From Chlamydiales bacterium (lineage in GTDB: Bacteria; Chlamydiota; Chlamydiia; Chlamydiales; JARBTN01), in NCBI GenBank assembly GCA_029240195.1, contig JARBTN010000004.1, forward strand, positions 1-38,868: a stretch of 38,868 nt of DNA. Direction: 5' to 3'. Position numbers and translations under genes: made by a program. This document shows positions 14,922 to 24,298 of this stretch, piece by piece. Position 1 is the first letter of the stretch; the number at the start of each line of letters is the position of its first letter. The notes beneath the pieces were generated by a model. That model did not search any database and was not told the DNA's origin. It saw only the letters and a program-made list of their open reading frames with translations.

Positions 14922-16400
14922 TTAGTATTTTTTTCGCTGCGCCGCCGATCCTAGGTTCAATTCACCACGGTACTTGGCAATTGTTCTGCGCGCGCAGAGA
15001 ATCCCTTTTTCCTTGAATAGGTCAGAGAGGGCGGCGTCGGATAGCGGCTTTTTCTTATCTTCCTTCTGGACCATTTCCAAAAGGAGTTTCTTCACTGTCG
15101 ATGAAGAGATATCATCGCCTTCATCAGTAGTATAAGCATTTGTGAAGAAAAAGCGAAGGGGTAACAGGCCGCGGGGGCTGTCTATGTACTTATTAGAGAT
15201 GGCTCTTGCCACTGTCGACTCATGCAAGTCTAGCTCTTCAGCCACGGTCTTCATCGTCAACGGAATCAGCCGCCCTTTGGGATGGTCGAAGAATTGCCTT
15301 TGCCGAGAGAGCAACACCTCGCCGATGCGGCTGATGGTGTCGTTTCTTTGCATGACGCTCTTCATCAGCCATTTGCCGGAGAGAATTTTTTGCTTGATGT
15401 AGTCTTTTGTCTCCATCGGCAGCTCCGGGTCGTCGAGCATGCGCAGGTAATGGGGAGTTAAGCGCAGCCTGGGAAAACTATCTGAGGGGATATCGACAAA
15501 GAGCTCGCCATCTTCTTGGGGGCGGATGGCCACATCGGCTGTGATGTATTGCGTCGGCTCTAAGCTCATCTGATAGCCGGGCTTTAAATCGAGCTTGGCA
15601 ATCGTCTTCTCCATCTCCTCTAAAATCAACGCCGCCGGCTGCATCAACCCCTTTTGAATGAGGGGGATGCGGTTATGCAGCATGTCATCGAAATGGCGTT
15701 CGACAATGCGATAGGCCAGCCGCTTTTTTTTGCCCAGGCAGCGCAGCTGGATCAGCAAGCTCTCTTGCAAATCCTTGGCTCCTACGCCAAAAGGCTCGAA
15801 AGTTTGAATCTCTTCTAACACCTCTTCAGCCAGCTCTATCTCAAAGCCTTCTAAAAGGGCAATCTCTTCTAAAGGCAGCTCTAAAAAGCCCCGCTCGTCT
15901 AAATTGCCGATGATCGCTTCGGCAACAGGCATCAGTTCCCGTTCAAAGCACTCGGCCGCCTGCTCCATCAGATGTTCAAAAAGAGAGGGCTTTTTTTGCA
16001 CCAAGCTCTCCAAATAGCAAGCCGTCTCCCCCTCTTCTTTTGTGCGCTTCTCCACTTCGTTTGCGCTAAAATGCTCTCTAAAGTCTTCATCGAGCCTTTT
16101 AAAAATGCTCAAATCGCCTTCATCAAACTTAAGCTCCCTCTCTTCGCGCATCTCTAGTTCTATGTTTTCTTCTAACTCGAGCGAGCTGTCTTCTTCAAAA
16201 GAGAGGCGCTCCCCTTCATCTGAAACTTCGAGCACGGGGTTTTGGTTGAGCTCCACTTCAATGGCCTGCATCAGCTCAAGGGTTGGCAATTGTAGAAGCT
16301 GAATCGCTTGCTGCATTTGCGGGCTCATGATCAGCCGCTGCGTTTGCTTTAAGCTCTGTGATTGCTTTTGTGCTATATTTAATGAGAGAGAGTGCGTCAT
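14922..16400 (-). CDS. rpoN: RNA polymerase sigma-54 factor
   Basis: 492 residues from the ATG at 16400 (an upstream in-frame TTG at 16454 is less likely). Region I is glutamine/leucine rich (QSLKQTQRLIMSPQMQQAIQ, ELNQNPVLE), where activators act. An acidic region II follows (about 60-120). The core-binding part and the helix-turn-helix (TMKTVAEELDLHESTVARAIS, GLLPLRFFFTN) are present. The C-terminal RpoN box reads ARRTIAKYR (about 470-478) and recognises the -24 element. Chlamydiae use sigma-54 with a two-component activator late in development. The divergent neighbour is the thyX operon. Confidence 0.95.
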   Translation of the reverse strand: MTHSLSLNIAQKQSQSLKQTQRLIMSPQMQQAIQLLQLPTLELMQAIEVELNQNPVLEVSDEGERLSFEEDSSLELEENIELEMREERELKFDEGDLSIFKRLDEDFREHFSANEVEKRTKEEGETACYLESLVQKKPSLFEHLMEQAAECFERELMPVAEAIIGNLDERGFLELPLEEIALLEGFEIELAEEVLEEIQTFEPFGVGAKDLQESLLIQLRCLGKKKRLAYRIVERHFDDMLHNRIPLIQKGLMQPAALILEEMEKTIAKLDLKPGYQMSLEPTQYITADVAIRPQEDGELFVDIPSDSFPRLRLTPHYLRMLDDPELPMETKDYIKQKILSGKWLMKSVMQRNDTISRIGEVLLSRQRQFFDHPKGRLIPLTMKTVAEELDLHESTVARAISNKYIDSPRGLLPLRFFFTNAYTTDEGDDISSSTVKKLLLEMVQKEDKKKPLSDAALSDLFKEKGILCARRTIAKYRGELNLGSAAQRKKY

Positions 16401-16753
16401 CTGTTGCCCAAAGGGTGATCTGTTAGGTGCTCTACCTAATCCCCTTTTGCGCAAGAACCGCGTTTAATTTCAAGGAATCTTTCTGCCCCTCCTGAAAACT
16501 TAAGCTTCCACCTCCCTCTGCCAAAACCCCATGTGGCTTAAAAATTGCCGCTCTGGAAATTAGTTGCGCAAAACTGGTTTAATTGTTTCAATAGATAGAT
16601 TAAAACTTAGGGCTTCTCTTTCTAGTGATAAAAGCGCCTCCGAAAAGATAGAATAGAGACTTAAGTTTAAATCGCTAAAGAGAATACGGCCTCTCTTTTG
16701 CTTCAGGAAATCGAGTCAAATTAGAATTTACCCGAGTCTACCAGAGTCTATCT
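16401..16753. other. divergent intergenic region between rpoN and thyX
   Basis: No gene is seen. On the plus strand TGGCTTAAAAATTGCC at 16534-16549 has the spacing of a -24/-12 sigma-54 promoter, but a match of this quality is expected about once by chance in a window of this size. A short direct repeat of GAGTCTA stands just before the thyX start. No convincing -35/-10 pair was found. Confidence 0.5.
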
Positions 16754-18415
16754 ATGTTGGAAGAGTATGAAGAATTTACGCCGAGTCAGATTCAACGCCT
16801 CAAGCGGTATGTGACCAGCACCACTAAAAACATCTTTGTCCTCCGCAATCTGCCCGAAGTGATCAAAGGCGCCCTATTTTCTCGCTATTCCCGCTCTAAC
16901 CTGGGCTTACGCTCACTTCTGGTCAAAGAATTCATGACCAACCAAGAGACCAGCTTTGAATCCATCGTCGGCGAGCAAGAGCCTAAAGACCAATCTGCAG
17001 ACCATGCCATAGACCAACTCCCCGAGCAAATTCTGGCCATCCAAAAAGCGCAGAGCTTTTATGACCGCATCTTAGATGGCTACGGCGACGACTCCATCGG
17101 CGAACTCGGCGGCGCCCACCTCGCCCTCGAAAATATCTCCATGCTCGCCGCCAAAGTGATCGAAGATAGCCGCATCGGCGGCTCTCCGTTAGAGAAATCG
17201 ACCCGCTACATCTACTTCGACCAAAAGGTGAAGGGCGAATACCTCTTCTACCGCGAGCCTGTGCTCATGACGTCGGCCTTCAAGCAGCTTTACTTGACCA
17301 CATGCAACATGCTGTTTGATACCTACGCCGAACTCATCCCCCCTCTGACAGAACAGCTGCAAGAGAGCTTTCCAAAGACCGAGGATATGTCAAAGGCCGC
17401 CTATAGCGCTGCTTTGCGCGCTAAAGTCCTCGACTGCTTGCGCGGCCTACTTCCCGCCGGCGCCTTGACCAACATGGGGCTCTTTGGCAATGGCCGCTTC
17501 TTTCAACAGCTGCTTCAGCGGCTCCAATGCCAACCTCTGGTTGAATTGCAGGAAGTGGGCAAATCGGCCTATGAAGAGCTGAGCAAAGAAATTCCCTCTT
17601 TCGTGCGCCGCGCCGACACCGCCCACCGCCACCAGCAGGCCTACGCCGACTATATGGACACCATGCAATCGTGCTTGAAGATGGTCGCTCGAGAAAATGT
17701 GCCCGACATGAAAGGGGAGACGGGCATGAAAGTGTCGCTCATTCAAAGCGATCCCGAATCGCCAATTCGCGTGGCTGCAGCCCTGCTCTTCCCCCACAGC
17801 CAAGCTAGCTTTGAAGAGCTCCTTGCCCACTGCCAGACGCTCCCCCCTCTAGAAATTGAGCGCATCTTAGAAGCCGGCTGCTCGGCGCGCGAGAACCGCC
17901 GCCATAAATCCCCCCGCGCCCTCGAACACGCCTCTTTCACCTTTGAAATTGTCGCCGACTTTGGCGCCTACCGCGACCTGCACCGTCACCGCGTGCTCAC
18001 CCAAGAGCGGCAGCTCCTTTCTTGCAATTACGGCTATTTCGTCCCTGAAGAGATCAAAGGCACTGCCATGGAGAGCCGCTATGTCAGCGCGCTCGTCGCC
18101 GCCCAAGAGGCCTACGACACCATCGCCAAAGAGTTGCCCGAAGAAGCCCAATATGTCGTCCCGATGGCCTACAATATCCGCTGGTATTTCCATATCAACT
18201 TGCGCTCTTTGCAATGGCTGACAGAATTGCGCTCAGCCCCCGCCGGCCATAGCACCTACCGCTACATCGCACAAGCCATGGCCAAGCAAGTCTCTCTCGC
18301 TTGCCCTTCCTTAGAGCGCTTTTTTAAATTTGTCGACTACGACGGCCACGACCTCGGCCGAATTGGCCAAGAGCAGAAAAAAGCCGAAAAACAAGCCTCT
18401 GCACCTGAAGGATAG
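16754..18415 (+). CDS. thyX: flavin-dependent thymidylate synthase, double-length chlamydial type
   Basis: 553 residues, about twice the usual ThyX. The N-terminal half carries one degenerate ThyX-like repeat (YGDDSIGELGGAHLALENIS, SPLEKSTRYIYF). The C-terminal half (about 370-500) carries the second: EHASFTFEIVADFGAYRDLHRHRVLTQERQLL, with RHR followed by Thr where the signature RHRxxS has Ser. Chlamydia ThyX proteins share this duplicated form and are active, making dTMP with FAD and methylenetetrahydrofolate. It is the first gene of a compact operon: tyrP starts three bases after its stop. No ribosome binding site is evident. Confidence 0.88.
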   Translation: MLEEYEEFTPSQIQRLKRYVTSTTKNIFVLRNLPEVIKGALFSRYSRSNLGLRSLLVKEFMTNQETSFESIVGEQEPKDQSADHAIDQLPEQILAIQKAQSFYDRILDGYGDDSIGELGGAHLALENISMLAAKVIEDSRIGGSPLEKSTRYIYFDQKVKGEYLFYREPVLMTSAFKQLYLTTCNMLFDTYAELIPPLTEQLQESFPKTEDMSKAAYSAALRAKVLDCLRGLLPAGALTNMGLFGNGRFFQQLLQRLQCQPLVELQEVGKSAYEELSKEIPSFVRRADTAHRHQQAYADYMDTMQSCLKMVARENVPDMKGETGMKVSLIQSDPESPIRVAAALLFPHSQASFEELLAHCQTLPPLEIERILEAGCSARENRRHKSPRALEHASFTFEIVADFGAYRDLHRHRVLTQERQLLSCNYGYFVPEEIKGTAMESRYVSALVAAQEAYDTIAKELPEEAQYVVPMAYNIRWYFHINLRSLQWLTELRSAPAGHSTYRYIAQAMAKQVSLACPSLERFFKFVDYDGHDLGRIGQEQKKAEKQASAPEG

Positions 18416-18418
18416 ACC

Positions 18419-19621
18419 ATGCCTCTCGTCAACCGCGCCGTCGGCGGTGTCCTGCTCGTCGCGGGCACCGCCATCGGCGCCGCTATGCTCGCCCTCCCTA
18501 TCTCGAATGGAGTGGCAGGCTGCATCCCCTCGTCTTTGCTAATGCTCCTCAACTGGGTCTATCTCGCCTACACCGCTTTTTTATTTTTAGAGCTCTCCCT
18601 CTCCTTTCCCAAGGAGGCCAATATCATCACCATGGCTGAAAAGACTTTGGGATTTGCCGGCCGCCTATTTGCCTGGACCTCCTACCTCTTCTTGCTCTAT
18701 GCCCTCAATACCGCCTATTTAGCCTTGGGATCAGAGCTCTTGAGCGCCTTCCTCTCCTCCCTCCTCCCCTTAAAAATACCGATTTGGCTGGGCGCTCTCC
18801 TCCTCTTTTCCTTCTTCGGGTTTGCCGTCTACCTTGGGCACACTTATGTCGACCGCCTCAACCGCCTGCTCATGCTCGCCATCACCCTCACCTTCTTTGC
18901 TCTCCTATCCGGCACGCTGCCCGAGGTGAAGCAGGAGTTTTTGCTGAGGCAAGACTGGCCCTCTTCCCTCCTCGGCGTCTCAGTCATCGTCACCTCCTTT
19001 GGCTTCCATATCGTCATCCCAAGCCTCACCGATTACCTCAGACGCGACATCCCCATTTTAAAGAGGGTGCTCTGGGTCGGCAGCTTGCTGCCTTTAATCG
19101 CCTACCTTCTTTGGAATGTGGCGGCGCTCGGCTCAGTTCCCCTAGAGGGAGTGGGCGGTTTGCAAGAGGCCTACCAAAAAGGGCTGAGCGGCGCTGTCGT
19201 CGTCAGCCACTACATCGACCAACCCTGGCTGATCCAAGTTGGCAATGCCTTTTCCTTCTTTGCCATCGTCACTTCTATGCTCGGCGTCTCTTTAAGCCTC
19301 TCCGACTGTCTAGCCGACGGCCTCAAGATTGAAAAGACAGTTGAAGGGAAGATTGTCTTGAATATCCTGACCTTTGTGCCGCCATTTCTCTTTACCCTCT
19401 CCTACCCTCGCGTCTTCATGAGCGCCCTCGAATATGCCGGGGCATTTGGCGTCGCTACTTTGCTCGGCATCTTGCCAGCGCTCATGGTGTGGCAGCGTCG
19501 CCGCACCTCACCCCTTTCCTATCAAGTGTTTGGCGGGCGCCCAGCCCTCTCTTTAGTCATCGCCTACTCCCTGGGCCTCATCTTTTTGGAAATCTTGATT
19601 AAACTCGACATGATCAGCTAA
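18419..19621 (+). CDS. tyrP: aromatic amino acid transporter, HAAAP family (TyrP-like)
   Basis: 400 residues with about eleven hydrophobic helices. The first helix has the family motif [32 protein letters not shown] is the second conserved block. The family moves tyrosine or tryptophan with protons across the inner membrane. AAGGA stands before the ATG. It lies in one operon with trpS (17-base gap), which makes tryptophan a likely substrate. A second carrier of the same family is encoded at 27800-29017. Confidence 0.9.
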   Translation: MPLVNRAVGGVLLVAGTAIGAAMLALPISNGVAGCIPSSLLMLLNWVYLAYTAFLFLELSLSFPKEANIITMAEKTLGFAGRLFAWTSYLFLLYALNTAYLALGSELLSAFLSSLLPLKIPIWLGALLLFSFFGFAVYLGHTYVDRLNRLLMLAITLTFFALLSGTLPEVKQEFLLRQDWPSSLLGVSVIVTSFGFHIVIPSLTDYLRRDIPILKRVLWVGSLLPLIAYLLWNVAALGSVPLEGVGGLQEAYQKGLSGAVVVSHYIDQPWLIQVGNAFSFFAIVTSMLGVSLSLSDCLADGLKIEKTVEGKIVLNILTFVPPFLFTLSYPRVFMSALEYAGAFGVATLLGILPALMVWQRRRTSPLSYQVFGGRPALSLVIAYSLGLIFLEILIKLDMIS

Positions 19622-19638
19622 CCCGCATCAGGCCCATT

Positions 19639-20700
19639 ATGACAGAAAAGAAAAGAATCCTCACCGGCGATCGCCCAACGGGCAAACTTCACCTCGGCCA
19701 TTACGTCGGCTCCATTAAAAATCGCGTGGCGTTTCAAGATACCTTCGACTGCTATTTCATCATCGCCGATCTGCACATCCTGACTACCAAGCCCGACAAA
19801 GCCTCCATCCTGGCCATCCGCGACCACGCGCGCGATATGTGCATCGATTACTTGGCCTGCGGCATCGATCCCAATAAGACGACCATCTACTTGCAATCGG
19901 CCGTCTCTGCTGTCTACGAGATGAACCTCATCTTCGAAATGCTGGTCTCGGTCAACCGGCTGCTCGGCCTACCCAGCATCAAAGAGATGGCGCGCAATGC
20001 CAATATTGACAACGAAAGTCTCCCCTTCGGACTGATCGGCTACCCTGTCTTGCAAGCTGCCGATATCTTGATGGCCAAGACCCACCTCGTGCCCGTCGGC
20101 CGCGACAACATCGCTCACGTCGAACTAGCCCGCGATGTCGCCCGGCGCTTCAACCAATATTATGGCGAGGTCTTCCCCCTCCCCGAAGTAGCGCTCAGCG
20201 AAGTGCCCTCTCTCATCGGCACAGACGGCAAAGGCAAAATGAGCAAATCAGCCGGCAACACCATCTTTCTCTCTGATGATGCCAAGACCGTCGAGAAAAA
20301 AGTGCGCGGCATGTTCACCGACCCCAACCGCGTCCACGCCCACCTGCCAGGTACTGTCGAGGGCAACCCTCTCTTCATCTACCACGATATCTTCAATCCC
20401 GACGTGGCTCAAGTGCAAGATTTTAAAGAGCGCTACCAAAAAGGCGCTGTCGGCGATGTCGAAGTCAAAGCCAGCCTCTCCTCTTGCATCAACACCCTCC
20501 TAGACCCCATCCGCGAAAGAAGAGCCGCCATCGAGGCCGACCGCGGCTTCGTCGAAAAGGTGATCTACGAAGGCACCATGAAAATGCAAGATGTCGCAAG
20601 CGATACCTTAAAAGAAATGCAAAGCGCCATGGGCCTCAAAGGCGGCTGGAAAAAGATCTGCCGCATCGCCGCCGACTATGAAAAATCAGCGTCTCTTTAG
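19639..20700 (+). CDS. trpS: tryptophanyl-tRNA synthetase
   Basis: 353 residues. The class I signatures are present: [12 protein letters not shown] (HIGH-type, His18-His21) and GKMSKSAGN (KMSKS, about residue 200). [11 protein letters not shown] and the helical C-terminal anticodon-binding part complete the protein. It charges tRNA-Trp. It is the last gene of thyX-tyrP-trpS and is followed by a strong terminator. In Chlamydia uvrB follows trpS; here three extra genes intervene. Confidence 0.97.
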   Translation: MTEKKRILTGDRPTGKLHLGHYVGSIKNRVAFQDTFDCYFIIADLHILTTKPDKASILAIRDHARDMCIDYLACGIDPNKTTIYLQSAVSAVYEMNLIFEMLVSVNRLLGLPSIKEMARNANIDNESLPFGLIGYPVLQAADILMAKTHLVPVGRDNIAHVELARDVARRFNQYYGEVFPLPEVALSEVPSLIGTDGKGKMSKSAGNTIFLSDDAKTVEKKVRGMFTDPNRVHAHLPGTVEGNPLFIYHDIFNPDVAQVQDFKERYQKGAVGDVEVKASLSSCINTLLDPIRERRAAIEADRGFVEKVIYEGTMKMQDVASDTLKEMQSAMGLKGGWKKICRIAADYEKSASL

Positions 20701-20724
20701 TATTCTTGAGGCTTAAAACTATAG

Positions 20725-20759
20725 GCCATTCCTTTTTGTCAAAGGAATGGCTTTTTTTT
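20725..20759 (+). terminator. terminator of the thyX-tyrP-trpS operon
   Basis: GCCATTCCTTT (20725-20735) pairs perfectly with 20741-20751 across a 5-base loop and is followed by eight T residues. Confidence 0.95.
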
Positions 20760-20797
20760 ATAATCAATTGGCTTTGGTATTTAAAGAAATTTATTTA

Positions 20798-20826
20798 TTG
20801 AGCGAGAATATTTAATTTATTTTAAT
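20798..20826 (+). promoter_or_regulatory. candidate promoter of the repeat-helix gene
   Basis: TTGAGC and TTTAAT are separated by 17 bases, about 45 bases before the ATG. The surroundings are very AT-rich, so chance matches are easy. Confidence 0.45.
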
Positions 20827-20869
20827 AGGCTGATCTAGTATATTAAATAGTAAATTAACCGAGGCTTAA

Positions 20870-22051
20870 ATGGACAATTTAGATAAGTTCTTTGCAAAGC
20901 CAATAGAACTCAATAGTCAAGACTGCATCAACGTTAAAAATAAGACGGCGCCGTCTCGCTTTAAAATTAGCTTGGGTAGGAATGGTAAAGGCTATTCCAT
21001 AGCGTGTAACGCGCTTAAAGGAAATGCAGAGATATTATCTGAAAAACCACATATGAATTGGATCCGCTCGCTGAGATGGATGTGTATCGAAGTGAAAGAT
21101 GAACATTCAAAAGAAGGTTGGATTATCCTCAATAAAAATAGCCTTAAAAAAGCAATAGGCATCGCAAGATATAATATTTTTAAAACAAGTCAATCTTTAG
21201 AGAGAGAACTTCGAGATCGATTAGGAGATCAGGATTGGCTTGCTTCGATAGAAAAACTGCTTGAGAGACCTGCCGATCAAGAAGTGCATGATGTGATCGA
21301 ACTTATAGAGCAGGGCGATTTTGATCAAGCATTAGAGGTTGCCAATACAATTCCTAACGCTAATCATAAAAGCGAAGCTATTTATGAAATTATACAGGGT
21401 TTTGTGAGACAGGGTGAGTGGGAGCGGGCGCTAAAATCTTCTTATCTTATCAATTCTAGAAAAACTACAAGCACTATTCTTAATAAAATTTATGATCTCT
21501 TTGATGAAATTATAGGCCAATTTTTCAAAGACGATAAGTTGGACCTGGCATTAGAAATCGCTAATGGCATGCCTGAGGAGGCCTTAAAAATTCAAATCAT
21601 TAAAAGGATCTCTTCAAAATTAGCAGAAAATGGCGAGTTTGATCGGGCGCTAGAGGCGGCTAAAGCAATTTCTGATGATTGGGGCGTTGAAAAAGCGCTA
21701 GTTATTATTATAGACATCATCGGAGTGTTAATGAGAGAGGGCCATTTTGAACGAGCACGAGAAATGGTCCCGGCCCTTCCTAAAAATGGATCTCAAGATT
21801 GTTGCTTAAGTTGGATCGCTTCAACATTGGCCCAGAAAGGCGATGTGGATCAAGCATTAGAGCTTGCTGCGATGATTGATGACAACCAAGCTGGTTATAA
21901 AAGCGCACCTCTTCTCGAGGTCGCCAAGCAACCTTTGACTGAAAGCCAGCGAAATCTGACGCGAAACATTACCAACACAATTATTGTCAGCACAATTGCT
22001 GATGATCAGGCTAAAAATAAAGTCTTAGAATTATTGTCGACCCATTCTTAA
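20870..22051 (+). CDS. alpha-helical repeat protein (TPR-like), function unknown
   Basis: 393 residues. An N-terminal part of about 110 residues is unlike anything I recognise. From about residue 140 a motif repeats roughly every 35-40 residues: GDFDQALEVANTI, GEWERALKSSYLI, DKLDLALEIANGM, GEFDRALEAAKAI, GHFERAREMVPAL, GDVDQALELAAMI. Each is followed by a second helix, as in tetratricopeptide-type solenoids that bind proteins. No signal peptide is visible. The gene is AT-rich compared with its neighbours. GAGG stands before the start. It is the first of three genes set between trpS and uvrB; a host-directed effector or a type III chaperone-like role is possible but not shown. Confidence 0.65.
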   Translation: MDNLDKFFAKPIELNSQDCINVKNKTAPSRFKISLGRNGKGYSIACNALKGNAEILSEKPHMNWIRSLRWMCIEVKDEHSKEGWIILNKNSLKKAIGIARYNIFKTSQSLERELRDRLGDQDWLASIEKLLERPADQEVHDVIELIEQGDFDQALEVANTIPNANHKSEAIYEIIQGFVRQGEWERALKSSYLINSRKTTSTILNKIYDLFDEIIGQFFKDDKLDLALEIANGMPEEALKIQIIKRISSKLAENGEFDRALEAAKAISDDWGVEKALVIIIDIIGVLMREGHFERAREMVPALPKNGSQDCCLSWIASTLAQKGDVDQALELAAMIDDNQAGYKSAPLLEVAKQPLTESQRNLTRNITNTIIVSTIADDQAKNKVLELLSTHS

Positions 22052-22103
22052 AAAAAACAACTAAATTTAGCACCAATCTAGCACCTATGTAGAAGAAAAA
22101 AAG

Positions 22104-22130
22104 TTGGGAGCGCGCGCTGCCCGCTCCCAA
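22104..22130. terminator. hairpin with T run on the minus-strand side
   Basis: TTGGGAGCG (22104-22112) and CGCTCCCAA (22122-22130) form a GC-rich stem. Only the minus-strand side continues into a T run, although no minus-strand gene is seen. It may end antisense transcription or belong to a small RNA. Confidence 0.4.
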
Positions 22131-22178
22131 ACTCTCTTTCGCTAAAGAGCTAGCTTTTACTATCTTTTTTATTTAAGC

Positions 22179-22231
22179 CCGAGCTTCCATCCATATGCTG
22201 ACGCATAAGGATAGAAGCTCGGTCTTTTTTT
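22179..22231 (+). terminator. intrinsic terminator in the 22.05-22.34 kb gap
   Basis: CCGAGCTTC (22179-22187) pairs with GAAGCTCGG (22214-22222). The interior can pair further (ATCCATATG with CATAAGGAT, one mismatch), and seven T residues follow. It probably ends transcription from the helix-repeat gene. Confidence 0.75.
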
Positions 22232-22337
22232 ATAAGCATAAATAAATAGTAACTGTAAAATTGTTGTTTTTTATTTATAATTGTGTTACTATTTTGTTTT
22301 TAATTATTTAAATTAAACTTCTATCATTGGAGATATT

Positions 22338-23141
22338 ATGGATCCTGTTCGGCAGGTAATAGATATGGGTGCCATCTGTACAAGGATTAGTGAGAAGCGT
22401 AAAATCCATTTGCAGGATGCCAAAGCCTTAGATGTCTGTTCTCGCCAGAAAGGAATTCGCTGGGAAAATAGCTCTTTAGAGGCGCAGGTGCTATGCACGA
22501 CAATCGACGCTAAAAAGCAAATTCACCTGCAAAATGTCCGCGCCCTCTATGTGCAATCTTCTACTAAAGGCATTCAATGGATCAATGCCTCTCAAACTTC
22601 AGACATCGCCTATGGCATAAAGGCTTGCCAAGATATTCAATTAAAGAATGTCTCCGCATCATTTGTCTGCTCGGATGAGGGCACCATCCGCTGGGAAAAT
22701 CAGCAGCTTTTGCCACAAAAGACCGAACAGATTCACGCCGCCAATGTGATTGAAATGCGCTCCATCCATGCGAAAGATGTCAAGTCGGCCGGCAGAAAAG
22801 TCAAGGCTGTTGATTGCCAGATAGATAGTGTCTTTGCTGTGCAGAGGGTCAACTTAAAAAATACTCAGGTGACCAAGAGCCTTTTTTTGAGCATCGACCC
22901 AAGCAGGCCCATTTCTTTGAAGCTAGAGGGTAGTGTGGTGCGAGGCGATGTCGTCATCCGCTTGCTGCCAGGTCATGGAGCTGATGCTGATGCTAGAATC
23001 GATTCAAAACTCATGGCTGATGCTAAAGTGATGATCAGGGATGGAATAATCCAAGGTCAAGTGCTCTTTGAAGGCTTTCAAGGGCAGGTGCAATGCATGG
23101 GCGAAGCTGCCATCGGGCAAGGCATGCCCAAGAAAGTTTGA
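22338..23141 (+). CDS. protein with 39-residue internal repeats, probably a beta-solenoid
   Basis: 267 residues. Three repeats are clear: KIHLQDAKALDVCSRQKGIRW at about 22, QIHLQNVRAL...GIQW at about 61 and DIQLKNVSASFV...TIRW at about 99, a period of 38-39 residues, with a faded fourth unit. The pattern of alternating hydrophobic residues suggests stacked beta strands. The C-terminal part (SLKLEGSVVRGDVVIRLL, MIRDGIIQGQVLFEGF) continues in the same style. There is no signal peptide. I do not recognise the family. GGAG precedes the ATG. The next gene begins 50 bases downstream on the same strand. Confidence 0.65.
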   Translation: MDPVRQVIDMGAICTRISEKRKIHLQDAKALDVCSRQKGIRWENSSLEAQVLCTTIDAKKQIHLQNVRALYVQSSTKGIQWINASQTSDIAYGIKACQDIQLKNVSASFVCSDEGTIRWENQQLLPQKTEQIHAANVIEMRSIHAKDVKSAGRKVKAVDCQIDSVFAVQRVNLKNTQVTKSLFLSIDPSRPISLKLEGSVVRGDVVIRLLPGHGADADARIDSKLMADAKVMIRDGIIQGQVLFEGFQGQVQCMGEAAIGQGMPKKV

Positions 23142-23150
23142 ACAAGCAAA

Positions 23151-23174
23151 TTCCAGATCAATTTCCAGATCAAT
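23151..23174. repeat. 12-bp tandem direct repeat before the next gene
   Basis: TTCCAGATCAAT occurs twice without a gap in the leader of the gene that starts at 23192. It is probably a slippage product. Confidence 0.8.
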
Positions 23175-23191
23175 TTTATTGGAGAAGAAAA

Positions 23192-24271
23192 ATGTCGCTA
23201 CCTATTGTCATGATTTTTGAACGCCACTGGGACGAGTCGCCTAAGCATGTTTTAAACAGCTTGCTGCCTAAATTAGCAGAGCAAGGCTATGACACTCTAT
23301 GCCTAGAAGAAGCTGAAGACCTCAAAGTTCAAGATTTTCATACGCGCCTTGAAGAAAATGTGAAAGTGCATGTAGATTTACATGAAAGCGCCCTCACGTA
23401 TCTGAAAAAAGCAAACGTGCGCTTTTCAACGCCTTTGAGCACCGTCAATTTTACAGAACTTACCTATTTAATGCGGATGTATGTCTCTAGCCGCCGCTAT
23501 GTGGAAGTGGCAGAAAAAATTAAGCAGCTTCCTGCCCTTTTATTGTTCCAAAAAATTTTAAAGGATGCTAGCCGTCTTTCTATCCAGCTTCAAGGCGTAG
23601 ATATACATGACGCAGAGCGTCAGTACGTCGTCCGACCGATCCTGACAGAAAGGGCCCCTGTCATAAGAGAGACCAACGCTCATCGAGAAGCAACTATCGT
23701 CAATAATTTATTGAGGTTACAAGAGACTCAAAAAGGGATTGTTTTTTCAGGGGGAGTCGCTCATGCCAATGCTATTTTAAATGCCATAAAAAAGAAAAAT
23801 CCTGAGGTAGATCTTCTCTGCTGCTTTCCTCATTCGTCTAAACTCTATGATGACGCCTTTGATGACTGTCAAGATTTTAAAAAAGAGAACATTCCAGAGC
23901 ATCACGCTTACCTAGTCGATACAGAGGAAGAGGCTCAAGCTTTCGCCAATAGGATAGTTCTAGAGATTAAAGCCAAGAATACGCGCTATACAAAAGAACT
24001 TATAGGAGAAAATTCTCATCTCCGATCCTTGAGTGCTTTTTTTAAGCGCCAGTTTCGTGCATTTGAGCGTCCAGGTCATTATGTCGATGCGTTGCTGGAG
24101 ATCGATCAAATAGCTGATGTCAATGCTCTACAGCAACAGTTAGAGCAGCTTCATGTTTCAACAAAAGTGACTGATATAAAAGGGAAAAGGTATTTCACCA
24201 TTTCTGATATTAACACGCCAGAAGTTGCAGAAAGCATTCGCCATAAATTAGCTGCCCGGCAAAATTCTTAG
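23192..24271 (+). CDS. protein of unknown function
   Basis: 359 residues from the ATG at 23192, which has GGAG nine bases upstream; the frame is open further upstream but lacks a site there. It is a soluble alpha/beta protein with a strand-turn GIVFSGGVAHANAILNAIKKK in the middle, after a helical region rich in charge. An N-terminal strand PIVMIFERHWDESPKH is followed by LAEQGYDTLCLEE. The glycine-histidine segment recalls TraB/ChaN-like folds, but I would not assign it. A small C-terminal domain (VDALLEIDQIADVNALQQ onwards) may be separate. It probably forms an operon with the 39-residue-repeat gene. Confidence 0.6.
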   Translation: MSLPIVMIFERHWDESPKHVLNSLLPKLAEQGYDTLCLEEAEDLKVQDFHTRLEENVKVHVDLHESALTYLKKANVRFSTPLSTVNFTELTYLMRMYVSSRRYVEVAEKIKQLPALLLFQKILKDASRLSIQLQGVDIHDAERQYVVRPILTERAPVIRETNAHREATIVNNLLRLQETQKGIVFSGGVAHANAILNAIKKKNPEVDLLCCFPHSSKLYDDAFDDCQDFKKENIPEHHAYLVDTEEEAQAFANRIVLEIKAKNTRYTKELIGENSHLRSLSAFFKRQFRAFERPGHYVDALLEIDQIADVNALQQQLEQLHVSTKVTDIKGKRYFTISDINTPEVAESIRHKLAARQNS

Positions 24272-24276
24272 CATCA

Positions 24277-24298
24277 GGGCAAGCCCTTTGGCTTAAGG
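24277..24298. repeat. dispersed CCCTTTGG hairpin element, copy 1
   Basis: GGGC-AA-GCCC followed by TTTGGCTTAAGG. The string CCCTTTGGCTTAA is shared with the element at 37763-37789. It lies in the 150-base gap before uvrB, which also holds an imperfect GC-rich hairpin at about 24305-24335. Confidence 0.5.

Noticed and set aside
16401-16753. tRNA or small RNA gene
   Set aside because: No TTC-arm consensus, cloverleaf arms or terminator could be found by eye in this gap or in the other intergenic regions.
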